DNA of 64,000 nucleotides. It comes from Astrocystis sublimbata (Eukaryota; Ascomycota; Sordariomycetes; Xylariales; Xylariaceae). The stretch spans positions 1 through 64,000 of the forward strand of contig JAJNNY010000035.1 of NCBI GenBank assembly GCA_022453515.1, in the 5' to 3' direction. A program made the position numbers and the translations under genes. This document shows positions 35,248 through 47,220 of the stretch, one piece after another (the stretch's first letter is position 1; each line of letters starts with the position of its first letter). The notes beneath the pieces were generated by a model, which did not search any database, was not told where the DNA came from, and worked only from the letters and a program-made list of their open reading frames with translations.

Positions 35248-36883
35248 TCACATATCCTCCCCAACTCGAATGCTGTTACCGCCAGTCCAGCCCTCGCGCT
35301 CGTAAAAGCGGAAGATGAGTTCATAGTCATCAAAGTCGTGGACGATGCGATCAATGCGTCGGTATCCTTCGATCTTCTCCATGCGCTTCCTGCGAGCCAG
35401 ACCAATGGGGACCTCATCACTGTCATCCTTAAGGACAGCCTTGGCCTCAAAGAGGGTGACGCTGAAACGGCCTGGCTTGAAGATGCGCACAACGTGTTCA
35501 ATGATCTCAGATGTGTCACGACCGTTCTGCCCACCTGGAACATTGGTCTCAAATGATGCAAATGAGCAGATTGGCTCAGGGGTGACGTGAACAGTGAAGT
35601 AGTGGGCGGGCTTGGTAACATCACTCTCATCCTGCTGCTGGGGTGCAGGAACAATGCCATTGGCGGAGAAGCCGCAGGGGGAGAACAGGTAAGCATCCAC
35701 TCGCGCATCCGGGTACACCGAGGTGGGATACACCTCTGACAGGCCACATGCATCCGAGACCACCGTTCCTAGAGCATGTCCTTCGGTTGTCATACAATCC
35801 CCGTCGACCTGTTCGGATATCGGGGTGTAAGAGCTGTGAAGATCCGAGTCGCTACCGTTGTCGAAGACATCGAGCGCGTCATCGTTGGAGCTCTCCACGG
35901 TGTCGTTTGTCTTGAGAGTAATGGTACTACCCGACAAGTCTCCAAGGTTTTCAATGGCTATCTTTCGAGCCTCCTGAGCTTGCGAATAGAGCCTGGTGCT
36001 CGCGACCGCACTCGCGTGCTCCAGGTAGAACTGCTTCGCATTCTCGGGGTCCAGATCCGTCATCAAAATCTCAAGAGTCTCATCGTTACTTTCGAGTCCG
36101 CCCTTAAACATGGACGCGATGTTGGTGGGAATCTTGGACGTCACAGTCTTGTTCTCATCGGGGGTTCGAGGGGGGGTGACGGTAGTGTCAGGCGAGGTCA
36201 TGTACAAGTACCAATGATCGCCGTTCATTTTGCCCACCATGTAGGCGCTGCCACCCTCGAAGATGCCATCCAAGTATTTGACCTCCTCCTTCCAGCTTCT
36301 GTGAGGTCCGCGCTGCTTATCCGGAAACAGGAAGTTCTTCCTAGAGTAGAAGACACGGTAGGGCGACGCGGCAACGTGGATGTCCTCCAGAGACTTGGCG
36401 TTGTAGAAAGGAAAGCCCGCATGCTCGGCGGCGATGCGCAAAAGCCTACGAAGACCGAGGAGCAGAGTGGTCGTGCCACATGTCTTCAGAATGAGCTTGT
36501 GTGGGAAGACAAACATGCTCGACTCGGACAATAGGTAGGCATCCATGTGTTCGGCTTCAAGCACGGACAAAATTTTGCAGTTGACCATGTCAAGCACGCC
36601 AACCCAGGTCTCGCTGGAGACAGCCTTCAAGCCATTGGGCTTGACGCCCGGAGGCAAGCAGTTGGGGTTCGGAGCAAACCAAACCTCGAGCAGCTTTTCG
36701 GGGCCTGCAAAATGTCAACTGGTTGGCCATCAAAGCGGCACCAAGAAATTGATAAGATCATCTCTCACCTTCAAAGGCATTGCTGGAGTCTAGATCCGCA
36801 GCAACATCATGATTGATAGTCAGATGAGGCGTGGCCTCTGACGGCGAGAACGTGTAATCGGTAGGGATAGTGGGGTTCACCAT
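35248..36883 (-). CDS. SPE2: S-adenosylmethionine decarboxylase proenzyme
   Basis: Two exons (36883-36769 and 36704-35248) encode 523 aa. The enzyme decarboxylates AdoMet to supply aminopropyl groups for spermidine and spermine. The proenzyme cleavage site YLLSESSMFVFPHK is present: self-cleavage before the second serine creates the pyruvoyl group. KTCGTTTLLLGL follows with the conserved catalytic Cys. SSNAFEGPEKLLEVWF spans the intron, and LTDLDPENAKQFY and YPDARVDAYLFSPCGFSANG are conserved in fungi. HVTPEPICSFASFE holds the second active-site Ser/His region. I chose MVNPTIPTDY as start because fungal orthologues begin there; an in-frame ATG at 37054 would add 57 low-complexity residues. 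It is longer than the animal enzyme because of an acidic Ser-rich insert around residues 270-310. Confidence 0.95.
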
Positions 36884-39298
36884 CTCCGTGGAGCCTTGCT
36901 TCGCGGGCGAGGAGCCTGCTGATTGAGTTGCTAGCAAAGGCGGTTGGACGTCAAGCGAGATGCCTCGTGGAGGCTGCTGCGGCGAGAGCGGCTGCGGAGC
37001 ACTGACTGCCACCCAAACGAACTTTGCGGCGTTCGTTTGAGAGAGTAGGCCCACAGATCGGTGGGGTGCGACGAGTGCTGGCGGAAGCCAGCTACAATAA
37101 TCGATTTATAGGGGTCGAACGTCTCACGAAGTAGACGTTAAGGGGGGCGACCGCGGGGGTGCAGGAAGAAGTCCTTTGGCCAAGGAATGGTGATCAGAAG
37201 TGTGACCTCGTGCTGACAGACACCGATACCTATGGAGGAGTATCGGACCCAGCAGACGAGGGAATCTGCAGTTTGGGGGGCTGGAAAGCTGGTGACGAAG
37301 CGAGGACGCAACGGTAAGGCAGTCAAGGCGGGTGTTATCGAGGCCTAGAGTGGTCGGCGCGGTTAGCCAGTCGCTTCGACGAGGGCGGAGAAGAGAAGGA
37401 GAGGAAGAAGAATCAAGAAATTCTGCCTACTTTGCGGGCTTAGAGAGGAAACGAAGTAGTTCGACGGGGTTCATGGAAGACCACAAGCGCGGCGGAATGA
37501 ACTGGTCGGTCGGTCAGAGGTCACGAGCAGCGTGCATCTACTGGGTTTGGGGACAAAATCGACGACAGTGGCGATGTGCTGGCATATATGTATGCAGCGG
37601 AGTGAAGAAGGGATGCAACAGCAGCAGATTGAAGGGCGCAGTGCGACTGCAGAGACGATTGTGAGGGAGGGCGATGTAGTCAGTTGGCGGTCGATGAGCA
37701 CATGCGAAATGAAGGGCTCGTCAAAAGTTGTTGCGCGAGAGTGTGTTGTGGGGGAGAGAATGGATTTTGGTGTATTCGCAGCCAGCAGTGGGCCCTATTG
37801 CCCCGTTGCTGGCGACAAGTACCTGCGCTAGATGATCAAGTCCACCCTGTATGTACAATATACCCGCCATTGTTCCTCTCATTGGACGATGACCATGTAC
37901 CTTGGCTTGCAACTGCTGTGAGATGGCTGGGGCGGCGGCAGGCAAGGTACAAGGAAAGGGCGGCATCGAGACCGCCATTGTCTGTGTCGTGTGAGCTCAG
38001 GCGTGCGTACCTTGGTGACAGACTCCAGAGTGCCTAGAAGAGTGGAGGTGGAGGTGGAGGAGGGAGAGCGAAAAAAATTAAAGAGGGCCACAAATGAGGT
38101 CACTGGTAGAACGGACCGGCTCTCGACCGGCATCCTGCATCTGTGCTTAGCGTCTATGCCCGATATTATCTTGCCTGTTACTGGTCCATGGGACAGCCTG
38201 TTCGCCTGTGTTGGGTACACATATCCGTGGGTGGACGAGGGAGGAGAGGTTGCCACGAGCGAACCAATCCTCAACTCGCAATTATCTGACAATCTAGGCC
38301 AGGAGGCGAGGGAGGTGACATCTCGTGAGTGTCGAAGTCCACGATACTGTGAAGCCCAGGTGTAGGTAGGTGTAATCGCATACAGTACTGTAAACCTAAA
38401 ACACTGTATGCAGGGAGATAGATGGTGCATACAGACGCCGGAGTATGTCAAGCGACCTTCACTCGGAGTCGCGCACCTCGATAGTAGTATAGATAGATCA
38501 ATCACGAGCTGTCTATCGTGGGAAATGCATGAGACGCAGGCAATAAGACTGGGCGTAAGACAAATCTCCAATTCCATATTCCTGACCGGTCCTTTATCAT
38601 TTTGTTGATAGCTAGCCTGGAGATGAGCTGAGCAGATCAGAGTAGCACTTCAATATGAACGCTCAGAAATAGGGCCGAAGGAGGGTCACATAGCTGGTAT
38701 GCTCGCATAGCCAAGGACAACGGCCCAAGCTGGGCGTGTCGTCCGATCGGCCAGACAAGCAATATCGCCGTCTGCTTCCTCACATTCAACGAGGAATTAG
38801 GCCTACTCCAATGCGACCGCGACTATGCATTGCGATAATTACCCCTCGATGCAGCTGTCGTGAAGCAGGGCTGCATGGATGCTGTTGAGGCACTGCCGGT
38901 ATCAGGAATCCCCGAAAAACGGCCAGAACCTGAACAAGACTATTGCATGGCCCACATGGATATATAACAACGCGCACCCTCAACACAGATGGCACACCGA
39001 TATCTGGTTCTGTCCGAGTGCGCATGAACCTCCCACGCTCGGTGTCAGCTTCGGCGGTTCCTACTATAAACACATTGTCGTCTGTCTTCACGGCAGTTGG
39101 CGGGATGTCGCAATAGATGGATATTGATGTTGGTGGAATGCACTTGCGTGGCATTCCCTCATAAATGCATCCAATGCAGTTCGACCGATCTGTGTCGCTT
39201 CAAGGTTTGACTTGAGAAACTCGAACGCGTTGGCGCTGTGCCACGATGACTTTTGATAGGCGAGTGTCATGATTAGCCTGATTGGGTGGTTGGGTTCA
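36884..39298. other. long non-coding stretch upstream of AdoMet decarboxylase
   Basis: About 2.4 kb. The left part is the probable long leader of the AdoMet decarboxylase gene and includes an in-frame ATG (37054) and several short frames that could act as uORFs. The rest contains many short opposing open frames (for example 37879-38577 minus) with no recognisable domain or splice logic. I support no gene here. Confidence 0.4.
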
Positions 39299-40273
39299 TC
39301 ACCCAATGGCGGTCACGATGTCGTTCGTTATCTTTCGAAAGACCGGCTCAAGCGAGCAGCCTCGATATCGCTCGGCCAACAGGCTTGCGTCCTTGGTCGC
39401 CTCAGCGGCCGAGTCAACAGGGCCAGTCTCGTGCGCCTTGGAAAAGTCTTCGCCGTGTATGACGGTGCCTTGCGGATATTCTGGCGTCCGCCCGGTTTCG
39501 ATCAACATAACGAATTGTGGATCGATCGGTACTCTGCCAAGAAACGGCACATTGAAGTCGTTGGCCATGACCTGCCCGCCGCCCTTGCCGAAAATGTCGG
39601 TACACTCGGCGCAGCTCGGGCAGACGAAGCCGGCCATGTTTTCGACAACGCCGAGAACGGCGATGCTAGTCTTGACGCAGAAGTTCAGTTCTTTCCTCAC
39701 GTCGGCGGTAGCCACAGCCTGAGGGGTGGTGACCACGACGGCGCCGGCGACCTGGCCCGGCCGTGCCTCCTTCAACAGTGTTTCCGCGAGGGAAATGTGC
39801 TCGTCCGATGTCCCCGGTGGTGTGTCGATCAAAAGGTAGTCCATCTCGCCCCACATGACATCGGAGAGAAACTGTCGGATCATGGCGGTTTTCTTGGGCC
39901 CGCGCCAGACAACGGCATCGCCCCGCGCCTGGAGCAGGAAGCCCAGACTCATACAACGTAGCTCCCCGACACCTTTCTCTGGATTGGCTGCGTGGACTTG
40001 CACCGGGAGCCAGCCACCGGGGGCTTGTGTTACTTTCTCATTTTCGATGTTAAACATGCGGGGCATGGAAGGACCCGTGAGATCGATGTCGAGCACGCCG
40101 ACAGAGTGGCCGGCAAGTGAGAGCGAGAGGGCTAGTTGCGTGGTGATTGAGGATTTACCAACACCTCCCTTTCCCGATAGAACCTGATGATCTCATATAA
40201 GAGCTGTGATATCTACAGGGAGATAGATATGATGACTTACCAGAACAATGTGTTTTATCTTTGCGAGAGACAT
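39299..40273 (-). CDS. CFD1: cytosolic Fe-S cluster assembly P-loop ATPase Cfd1
   Basis: Two exons (40273-40241 and 40183-39299; intron 57 nt) encode 305 aa. The MRP/NBP35 family mark is the deviant Walker [13 protein letters not shown] right after the intron, followed by [30 protein letters not shown] is the family's switch/Walker B block, and [12 protein letters not shown] follows. The C-terminal [18 protein letters not shown] holds the CxxC that binds the bridging 4Fe-4S cluster. The very short N-terminus without a ferredoxin-like cysteine motif makes it Cfd1 (Nubp2), not Nbp35. Cfd1 and Nbp35 form the cytosolic scaffold that builds Fe-S clusters for cytosolic and nuclear proteins. The identification is secure. 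Confidence 0.95.
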
Positions 40274-41156
40274 CGTGTATGTGTGTGGTTGAAATGATAT
40301 CGTCCAAGGAACGGGACAGAACTGAACTTCAAAACTCAAATTCAGTGAAACTTGCGCGGAAAACTTGAGGAAGACGAGAATTGCTATTGATAGGATCTGC
40401 TCTCGAACTTGAAGTAATTAGTGAGCAGGCGTGAGCAGGCATGCCTGGCATCCTGAATCGGAGGCGCATTTATCAGCAAGCCAAAAGCCGCTTCATCCCA
40501 CTAACCATGAGTTTCGACCCCTCCAACCCGCTGCAAGGTACCGAGGGTACCTGCCAGAGGTACCTAATGCTGATGACGCAGTGGCCCGAGAGCCGGGCTG
40601 CTCTACTGTACATACTAGTGGATGCGTGGCGCTAAGCTAAAAAGAGAAGGGCCTGGACGGGCACCGCGTTCAGCTAGCATTACCGTCAGGATGCTCTCTC
40701 TTACTGTACAATAGACACGGTATACTGCAGACAGCGGGACAGATGCGCTTAGACTTGCCTTGGCGTCGCAAGCCCGCAGGTGCCTGTCCCGCCGGCCTGT
40801 CTGCTGGGCACCGTCACTGGCTCGACTGGCTACTGCATGCCAAGGATCCCATTCCATGCTGCATGCTTCAGATGGCAGCAGTAATCAAGCTTGAGACGAA
40901 CGAACCCCCTGGCGACGTGGTCCATTACAACTTCCAATGCGACAACAACAAGAACAGCAACATACACCAATCCCAACTTCAACAAACCCCAAGTCTTACG
41001 CCGTAGCGTCCTTGCTCAAAGAGAGGTTGTCGGTTATGCCCTCATTGGAATCAGCATCACACGCGCCCAGCCCATCGACACAGCGCCCCGAACGCGCCGC
41101 GCATCCGGCATTCCGGGCCATTTGAGATCCTACGATGAGAGCAATTGGGAGAGAAG
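40274..41156. other. divergent intergenic region
   Basis: Promoters of CFD1 (leftward) and of the next gene (rightward). A GGTACC-containing patch near 40535-40562 repeats GGTACC(GA/TG) twice. No gene is supported. Confidence 0.45.
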
Positions 41157-43529
41157 ATGGACGATCCCTGGGGCTCGCCATGGGCGTCGAACGATGCGCC
41201 CTCCGATAACGATCCTCGACCACCCTCGACCACCAACTTCTTTCTCAGCCCGCCGCCCAAGGCCTTCTTCGGCAACGGCTCGAGCTCGCCCTCGCTATCA
41301 CCCCGTCGCGGAGATGACGACAGCTTCAACGTATGGTCCACCACCGACCGAGCAGACCCTACCGACGGCCAGAGTGATTGGGGAGCCTGGGCAGAAGCGG
41401 GCATCCCACGCCCCCCGCGATTGAGCCCGCGACTCACCCCTTCCGGCAAAGACAGCCCGCTCGCCTGGCCCGAAAGTGCCGCGGCGTCCCCTGCCTTCTT
41501 CGGAAACTCCCGGTCCCGGACACCTTCCATATTACGGCACAGCTCCCCCGACCCTTGGGCTACTGAGCTCTCCACCACCAACCGATCCAATCTTGACTTA
41601 TCAAACACTACGAAAGCCGGCGCTGGTGAGGCTTTGAAGATCGCGGCTGGACCAGTCGATCAGGTTTCGCACGCCGCTCGTGAGGTGACTGGGCTTGGAC
41701 TTAGGGAAGATGCTGAGTACAACGACAAGCAACCTCAAGCCGAGGATAAACACGACTTGCAAGGTCGCAACTCAAAGGCTAGACCTGAGCCAGTCCACCG
41801 AGGTTCAAGTTCGATATCAAAAGGAGAGAATCCCGTCTATGAATCGACTTCCAGGACTTCGTCCACGTGCACCGCCGACAGCCGCGACATTGTTGAACGC
41901 CCGGAATCCCCACTTACTTCTATAGATGAGGACCGCCGCGGGACTCGACAACAGGTTGCGCGGAAGACTTCGGGAAAGGTGCAGGAGCTTGTGGGTAGAT
42001 ATGACGGCCTGGCCAGAGCAGCGTCGGAAGAGCCACCAGTTCTTGGTCGGCGTGCGACGTCAGTGGCAGCAAGCCGCAACAGATCAAGCGAACAGAGCGA
42101 GAGTGCAAGCGATGACGATGATGCTGGTTTCGGAGATTTCGAGGGCGCATCGACCGATGCTGGAAAAGCCCTGGTTTCACCCGCGCAGACCTTTCCTCCG
42201 GTTTCTCCATCGACGCCCAAAGCAGCGGCCGACAGCATCACTGTACGCAAGGTTAGGCATACGGAAGAGGAGGAGGACACCCCCGTTGTCGAAACAACAT
42301 ATGATCCTCCGCTTAAGCCCCCTAGCGAGTTTGGAGATCTCAACTTCATTCCGAACATAGCCAATTTGGATAAATTGTTTTCGAACCTTTCGGATTTCCC
42401 TGCAAATGGATCGGCCGCAGACCGGGAACTATGGGACGACAGAAATGGCGACAGCTTCACAACGATATCCGAACGCAAAAGTTGGTATCGCATCTCTCGA
42501 CTGGGGTCCATGCGCATGCACAGCTCTGGAGGTTACGAAAGCTATCACAGGGTCACTTGGCGGACATCCCAACTACATGATGACACAATCAAGATCGCTC
42601 GAAGGTGGATGGAACAAGATTCGTATGCGGGAAAGGCCACCTTGGGAGGGGCCAAGCGAACTGGCTTCTTCGACTGGGACTCGGATGCTGCTCCTGTGGC
42701 ATTGGACGAGGTCTTCAAACGAAGAGAGTCGGCGTCAAATCATGCCCGGACGACATCAACTCCGGCGGTAAATTTCGCCTTGAAGAGTCCAACGGTGGTT
42801 GAGCGCCCATATAGGAATTCAACTGATGTTTCCATCCCTGCGAATGCGGAACGGCCGTCTAGCTTCCACTCAATACCGCCTTTTCCTAGTTTCGGCTGGG
42901 GTTCTGAGGCCCCTAGTGATCCCAGCAGTCAACATATAAGCCCTGTATCAAAAGCAGCAACACAACCCGAAAAGCGTGCGACGCATCGTCCAGAACCAGT
43001 TCAGATACCTACGGATGAAGAAGAGGATGATTGGGGTGAAATGGTCTTCTCTCCACCGTTGCCGGAGACGACTAGCGAGCAAACCTTTTCCGCAGTTCCG
43101 CCTCCCCAGACAAACACTGCGACTCACGAGTCGACACCTCGAAACTCACTGGCAATATCCAACGTCCATTCGTCCCCGGATATCAAGTCCCCCATTCAGG
43201 CGGTCACACAGACCGCATCGTCAGATCCTTGGTCGTTCTCCGACTTCTCAGTGCTAGATAACCAAGAGCAGCCAGCCAACCCGCCTAAGGCCTCAGCTTT
43301 CTCGATTGAAGAAAAAGCCATAGCTCCTGGGGAGAGAACAAATACAAAGCTACCTGAGCAAGACCATGCCGAGGCACCCAGTACGAAAGCCCTGCCTGCA
43401 AATATACCATCGAGGGCAACCGCAGAGATATCGGGCCAAGTGAGCCAACCTATGACCAACCCTCAAGATGACATCATTATCCAAAACATATTACATAACC
43501 TACCTGATCTGTCATACATGCTCCGATAA
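41157..43529 (+). CDS. large disordered protein with possible clathrin-adaptor ear motifs
   Basis: A single exon of about 790 aa starting MDDPWGSPWASND (an in-frame ATG four codons earlier is also possible). Most of the chain is Ser/Pro-rich and predicted to be disordered. Two conserved-looking short motifs stand out: DAGFGDFEGA near residue 325 and DDWGEMVFSP near 625. Both fit the aromatic-G-(D/E)-hydrophobic motif that binds gamma-ear domains of AP-1 and GGA adaptors. A middle block around 375-520 (IPNIANLDKLFSNLSDFPAN, SWYRISRLGSMRMHSSG, YHRVTW) is less disordered and looks conserved. It ends in LPDLSYMLR. I do not recognise a named family with certainty; a fungal trafficking accessory protein is the best inference. 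Confidence 0.6.
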   Translation: MDDPWGSPWASNDAPSDNDPRPPSTTNFFLSPPPKAFFGNGSSSPSLSPRRGDDDSFNVWSTTDRADPTDGQSDWGAWAEAGIPRPPRLSPRLTPSGKDSPLAWPESAAASPAFFGNSRSRTPSILRHSSPDPWATELSTTNRSNLDLSNTTKAGAGEALKIAAGPVDQVSHAAREVTGLGLREDAEYNDKQPQAEDKHDLQGRNSKARPEPVHRGSSSISKGENPVYESTSRTSSTCTADSRDIVERPESPLTSIDEDRRGTRQQVARKTSGKVQELVGRYDGLARAASEEPPVLGRRATSVAASRNRSSEQSESASDDDDAGFGDFEGASTDAGKALVSPAQTFPPVSPSTPKAAADSITVRKVRHTEEEEDTPVVETTYDPPLKPPSEFGDLNFIPNIANLDKLFSNLSDFPANGSAADRELWDDRNGDSFTTISERKSWYRISRLGSMRMHSSGGYESYHRVTWRTSQLHDDTIKIARRWMEQDSYAGKATLGGAKRTGFFDWDSDAAPVALDEVFKRRESASNHARTTSTPAVNFALKSPTVVERPYRNSTDVSIPANAERPSSFHSIPPFPSFGWGSEAPSDPSSQHISPVSKAATQPEKRATHRPEPVQIPTDEEEDDWGEMVFSPPLPETTSEQTFSAVPPPQTNTATHESTPRNSLAISNVHSSPDIKSPIQAVTQTASSDPWSFSDFSVLDNQEQPANPPKASAFSIEEKAIAPGERTNTKLPEQDHAEAPSTKALPANIPSRATAEISGQVSQPMTNPQDDIIIQNILHNLPDLSYMLR

Positions 43530-44662
43530 CCAATTACATTTCATTGTTAGAAGAGCCCGTTTTTGCGTTTTTGGATACATAGCCTTTGCTGCTTATTGAT
43601 ATTATTCATCCCGGTCTCTCCACCGGGCTCGGCATGGAAAAAGGCGTTGGAAACTTGCTGGATACCATTGTGGTCGAGATTCATGATTGACGTTTGGACC
43701 AAGGCGCATTTGTGGATGAGAAGATTACCTGGCCTCCGCGTTGAAATAACGGGGACTGTATAGTTGACATACAATTAAGCGACCGCTTTCTACTTGCCCT
43801 TTGCCAGATCATTTTGCGAATGTTAATCCCGATGTCTCACATGCTTTGGGAGCTTCAACGCCCCGTACAAACATGCTGGATAATCTTTTGATGATCGCTT
43901 GCCGACTTCCCCGTGCTCGTTGATGCCAATGCTAACAAATTACTAGACAAGTCTGATTGATTGATGTTGCCGATTGCGGGTGGCGACTGTGTTGTCTCAA
44001 GCTAATCTTCCCCGCCATTCCAGTGAACCGGCAACTTTTTTATTTTTTCTCCTTTGCCAGTCTTTCGTTGGCATGCTTGACGATTCCTGTCTCACTTTTC
44101 GCACTTATCAGCAAAGGTACATGAGAAAGGTTTATGGTCTGAAGAACGATGCATGAAATCGCCCGAATCATTGATCACGAACAAAGCAACATGATCTTAA
44201 ACTTCTAATTTTTGTCTCGTCGCCTCTTAATAAACGAGCTCAGGTCAGCATCTATCGCGTTGATATTCCTGATTTAGGTCGATCATCTGCACCGAGATCT
44301 AAGTGCGACCTTCTCTCACAACCTTGAGTTCCCAGCCTCCCCGTTCACACACTCATTCCACATCATGGCCAGCACTGATTACCAGCACCGACTTGAGCCC
44401 CCGCCGACTATGTCCTGCCTCTCTATTTTCACCACGATGAGACCATGGGCAGGAGAACAAAACGGGGTTCGAAGGCTGTGCAAATTTCTTCACCGTTTCT
44501 CCTGTTTGATCTTCCTACTCCTCCTTCCTTCCTCACATTTTACATTCGAAGAACTTGCGAGGTATGCCATCTCGGTAGCAAACAACCACACTTTCGTTTC
44601 ATCCTTTCACTCGCTATCCATCCGCCGGTCGGTCTGCTTGAGCCAAAAACTCCCACGCGCCC
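43530..44662. other. intergenic
   Basis: 3' flank of the previous gene and promoter/leader of the four-TM protein gene. Pyrimidine-rich patches near 44480-44540 suit a fungal promoter or leader. No gene is supported. Confidence 0.45.
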
Positions 44663-46660
44663 ATGGCTCGCGGTGATGAGTCGCGACGTGCGTCTGCCAC
44701 ATCCGTCGACGAAGCCAAGCTTCTCTACCAATCGCTAGACCAATACAATCAAGACCAAGATGACAAGAGGCGGCCCTCTATCATCCTCACCGCGCTCATT
44801 ATTCTCTTCCTGTCTGCTGCAGGCGGTATCGCTCTTGCTATCGTCCTCATGGTCGAATTCGAAGACATAGGCGCGGCTTCTCTCCCGCGAGATGTTATTC
44901 TATTCGCGGCCATTCTGTCCTTGCTTTACATCGTCTTGCACCTCAGGGGCGCCAAGCGGAGCTATAAGCGTGATAGCATGGGGCCGCCTCAACTTCGCGG
45001 CCACTATTTGCACGCGAGTGCGTTGCTGGTTGCGAGGTTGGGTATTGCCTGCTGGACCATCGCTCTCACTGTTACAGTTGTGATGATTGCGAGGGATTTG
45101 CCGGATGAGGGATTCCTGGCAAAGGTACCGTGGCTAGATTTGGTGATATGTATTGGGGCAATGTAAGAAATACTTCCCTCCCTCCCTTTTCATATCTTCC
45201 ATACGTTTACGGCGCAGTTGGCATGGCTTACTCGTGTATGATATATCTACAGCCCGTCCTGCATCATCATCTCTGTCACCATCGAAAGAAACCGCACACC
45301 ATTCGCCACAACCGCCATTTCTAGCCCTGCATTCCTCTCATGCCGTGTCAGCGAGTACGCAGACGACGAAGACAGAATCACCGACTTGAGTGTCTCCCGC
45401 CGGCCCTCGTTTAACCGGCAGAAACGCGACTCTCCCTCCGAAAAGACAGTAGTGACCCTCCCGAGTGCGGCTATCTTCCAGCTAGGCGACATGGCGCGGT
45501 ACGAGAAAGTCTTGGCGAAAGCGAAGCGGAAGAGCAACAATAAGAAGCACAAATCCGCACCGGCGGCCGTCGAGAATCTCCCATCCATGGATGAGAAAGA
45601 GGAATCTCTGCTTCCAGTTTTCAAGACCGGCGGCCCATTATCGAGCAATCCGCCCTCGCCTAGAATGTCAATGGATCAAACCCAAGCGCACGCCGATCCG
45701 GCAGTGCCAGAGCCTACGTACTGCCCGGGCGGGTGGCGCACGGAGTGGAACAACGTCGCGCATGAGGTCGGTGTGCAAAGCTTGCCTGAAAGCGTGGCAG
45801 ACGATGCATCATCAATCTGGCCATCCCCTTATCGCCCGCAGGAGACACCAGCAGAAACACCGACTCGGTCAAGTACACCGATGACAACCATATCACAGTT
45901 AGTAGCAGCAACAGCGGCGCCGCCGTTCCCTTCCGCATCCCCATCCCTGTCCCTATTTCCTCTCCCACCCCCACAAGCACAAACAACAGAACCCTCACCA
46001 TCCCTACAAATAGCAGAACCAAGCCCCCAAAGACAAAGACTTCCTCAGCCTAACAAGGCCAACAATGACATCCCCACTGGCGATATCCCGACCCCTGCTA
46101 CCACTAATACATCCACCAACTCCACCATAACACCTCCTACCCGACCCCAAACCCCGCGCCGACACTCCTCCTCCCATCAACACCAACACCAACACCAACA
46201 CCGACAAGAAAAGCGTCAGCGTCCCATAACGGCATGCACGAGCATCGCCTCCAGCGCGGCGCGCTCGAACCTGTCGACGGTGCGGTACGCCGCGGAGCCC
46301 GAGATCGCCGTGCGCCAGGAGATCCGGGTGGTGCCGAACCCCGCGTACCGCGGCTCGAGGCGCAGCGAGGGGGATAGGCCGCTTGCTTTGACTCCTGGGG
46401 CTGGTAGTGGTGTGAAAAGCGGCAATGGTGGCAGCAGAAGACCAGATCCAGCGGTACTACTGGTCAGGAAAGCGCAGAGAGCTAAGCAGAGGGAGAGTGT
46501 TGATGGTGGCACTGGGGGTGATGAAGGCGTAGAGGGAGTTGGTGTGAATGGAGGAGAGTGTGGGGTGGGTGCTAAGGGAGTGAATGGCGAAGGGGCGGTT
46601 ACGAGGAAACCATCGAATTTCTCGAGGCCGATCCAGACGCCTAGTTTGGGGGGCACGTAG
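44663..46660 (+). CDS. four-TM membrane protein with long disordered C-terminal tail
   Basis: Two exons (44663-45162, 45253-46660) encode 635 aa. Four hydrophobic segments lie near residues 40-65, 78-95, 118-143 and 156-177, the last one built across the splice (VICIGA|IPSCIIISVT). The remaining ~450 residues are cytosolic-type, rich in Ser, Pro, Thr and Gln, with a CAACAC tandem run coding HQHQHQHQH near 46180-46203 and a basic KAKRKSNNKKHK patch. TYCPGGWRTEWNNVAHEVG near residue 350 is a more ordered island. I recognise the layout from fungal hypothetical proteins but cannot name a function. The gene has ordinary codon use and sits among housekeeping genes. Confidence 0.65.
46178..46203 (+). 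repeat. CAACAC tandem repeat
   Basis: About four copies of CAACAC inside the coding sequence of the four-TM protein; it encodes alternating Gln-His and may vary in length between strains. Confidence 0.7.
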
Positions 46661-47220
46661 CGGAAGCAATGAGAAAATCGGATGGGTTGTACGAGTCGAT
46701 GTTACCTCAAGGGATCACATGTCACTTGCGCAATTGTATCACCAAATTATACGTTAGCAGTTAATGCCTTGTTTGCTTTCCGACAGTCTTGTGCAATAGC
46801 AAACAAGGAATAAATGTTATTCTTCAATTATGTAGTGTGAGTAACCCATCCTTTATTAGCTGGCTGGACAAGGCCTTGTTGTTGCACTTTGTTTCACTAA
46901 GGGCTGTAAAAGACAACTTCGGACTGTAGTCACAAGCAATGTTGTCCATTCACTCTGCCCTTTTACATGTTTCAAGGTCACTGAAAGGCAGACAATGATT
47001 CAATACATAAGAATGAACACCCCGGTGACGAGAGATCAAAGTTAAATACCACCAGGAAACCCGCATCCCCTCGACGAGTAACGAAGCCAACAATTCAGTT
47101 TCTTCAGCAACCATTCGACCTCTCACGCAACAACACCCACCACACCTTTCCCATCCCGCCTTCCTAAACCCCCCTTGGCACTGACCAACATCACACCAAG
47201 GAAATTCCGCCACTCCCAAA
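46661..47220. other. intergenic
   Basis: 3' flank of the four-TM protein gene and upstream region of the next frame; no other feature is seen. Confidence 0.4.

Noticed and set aside
37879..38577. 232-codon open frame on the minus strand
   Set aside because: No domain, unusual composition, overlapped by equally long frames on the other strand; looks like chance.
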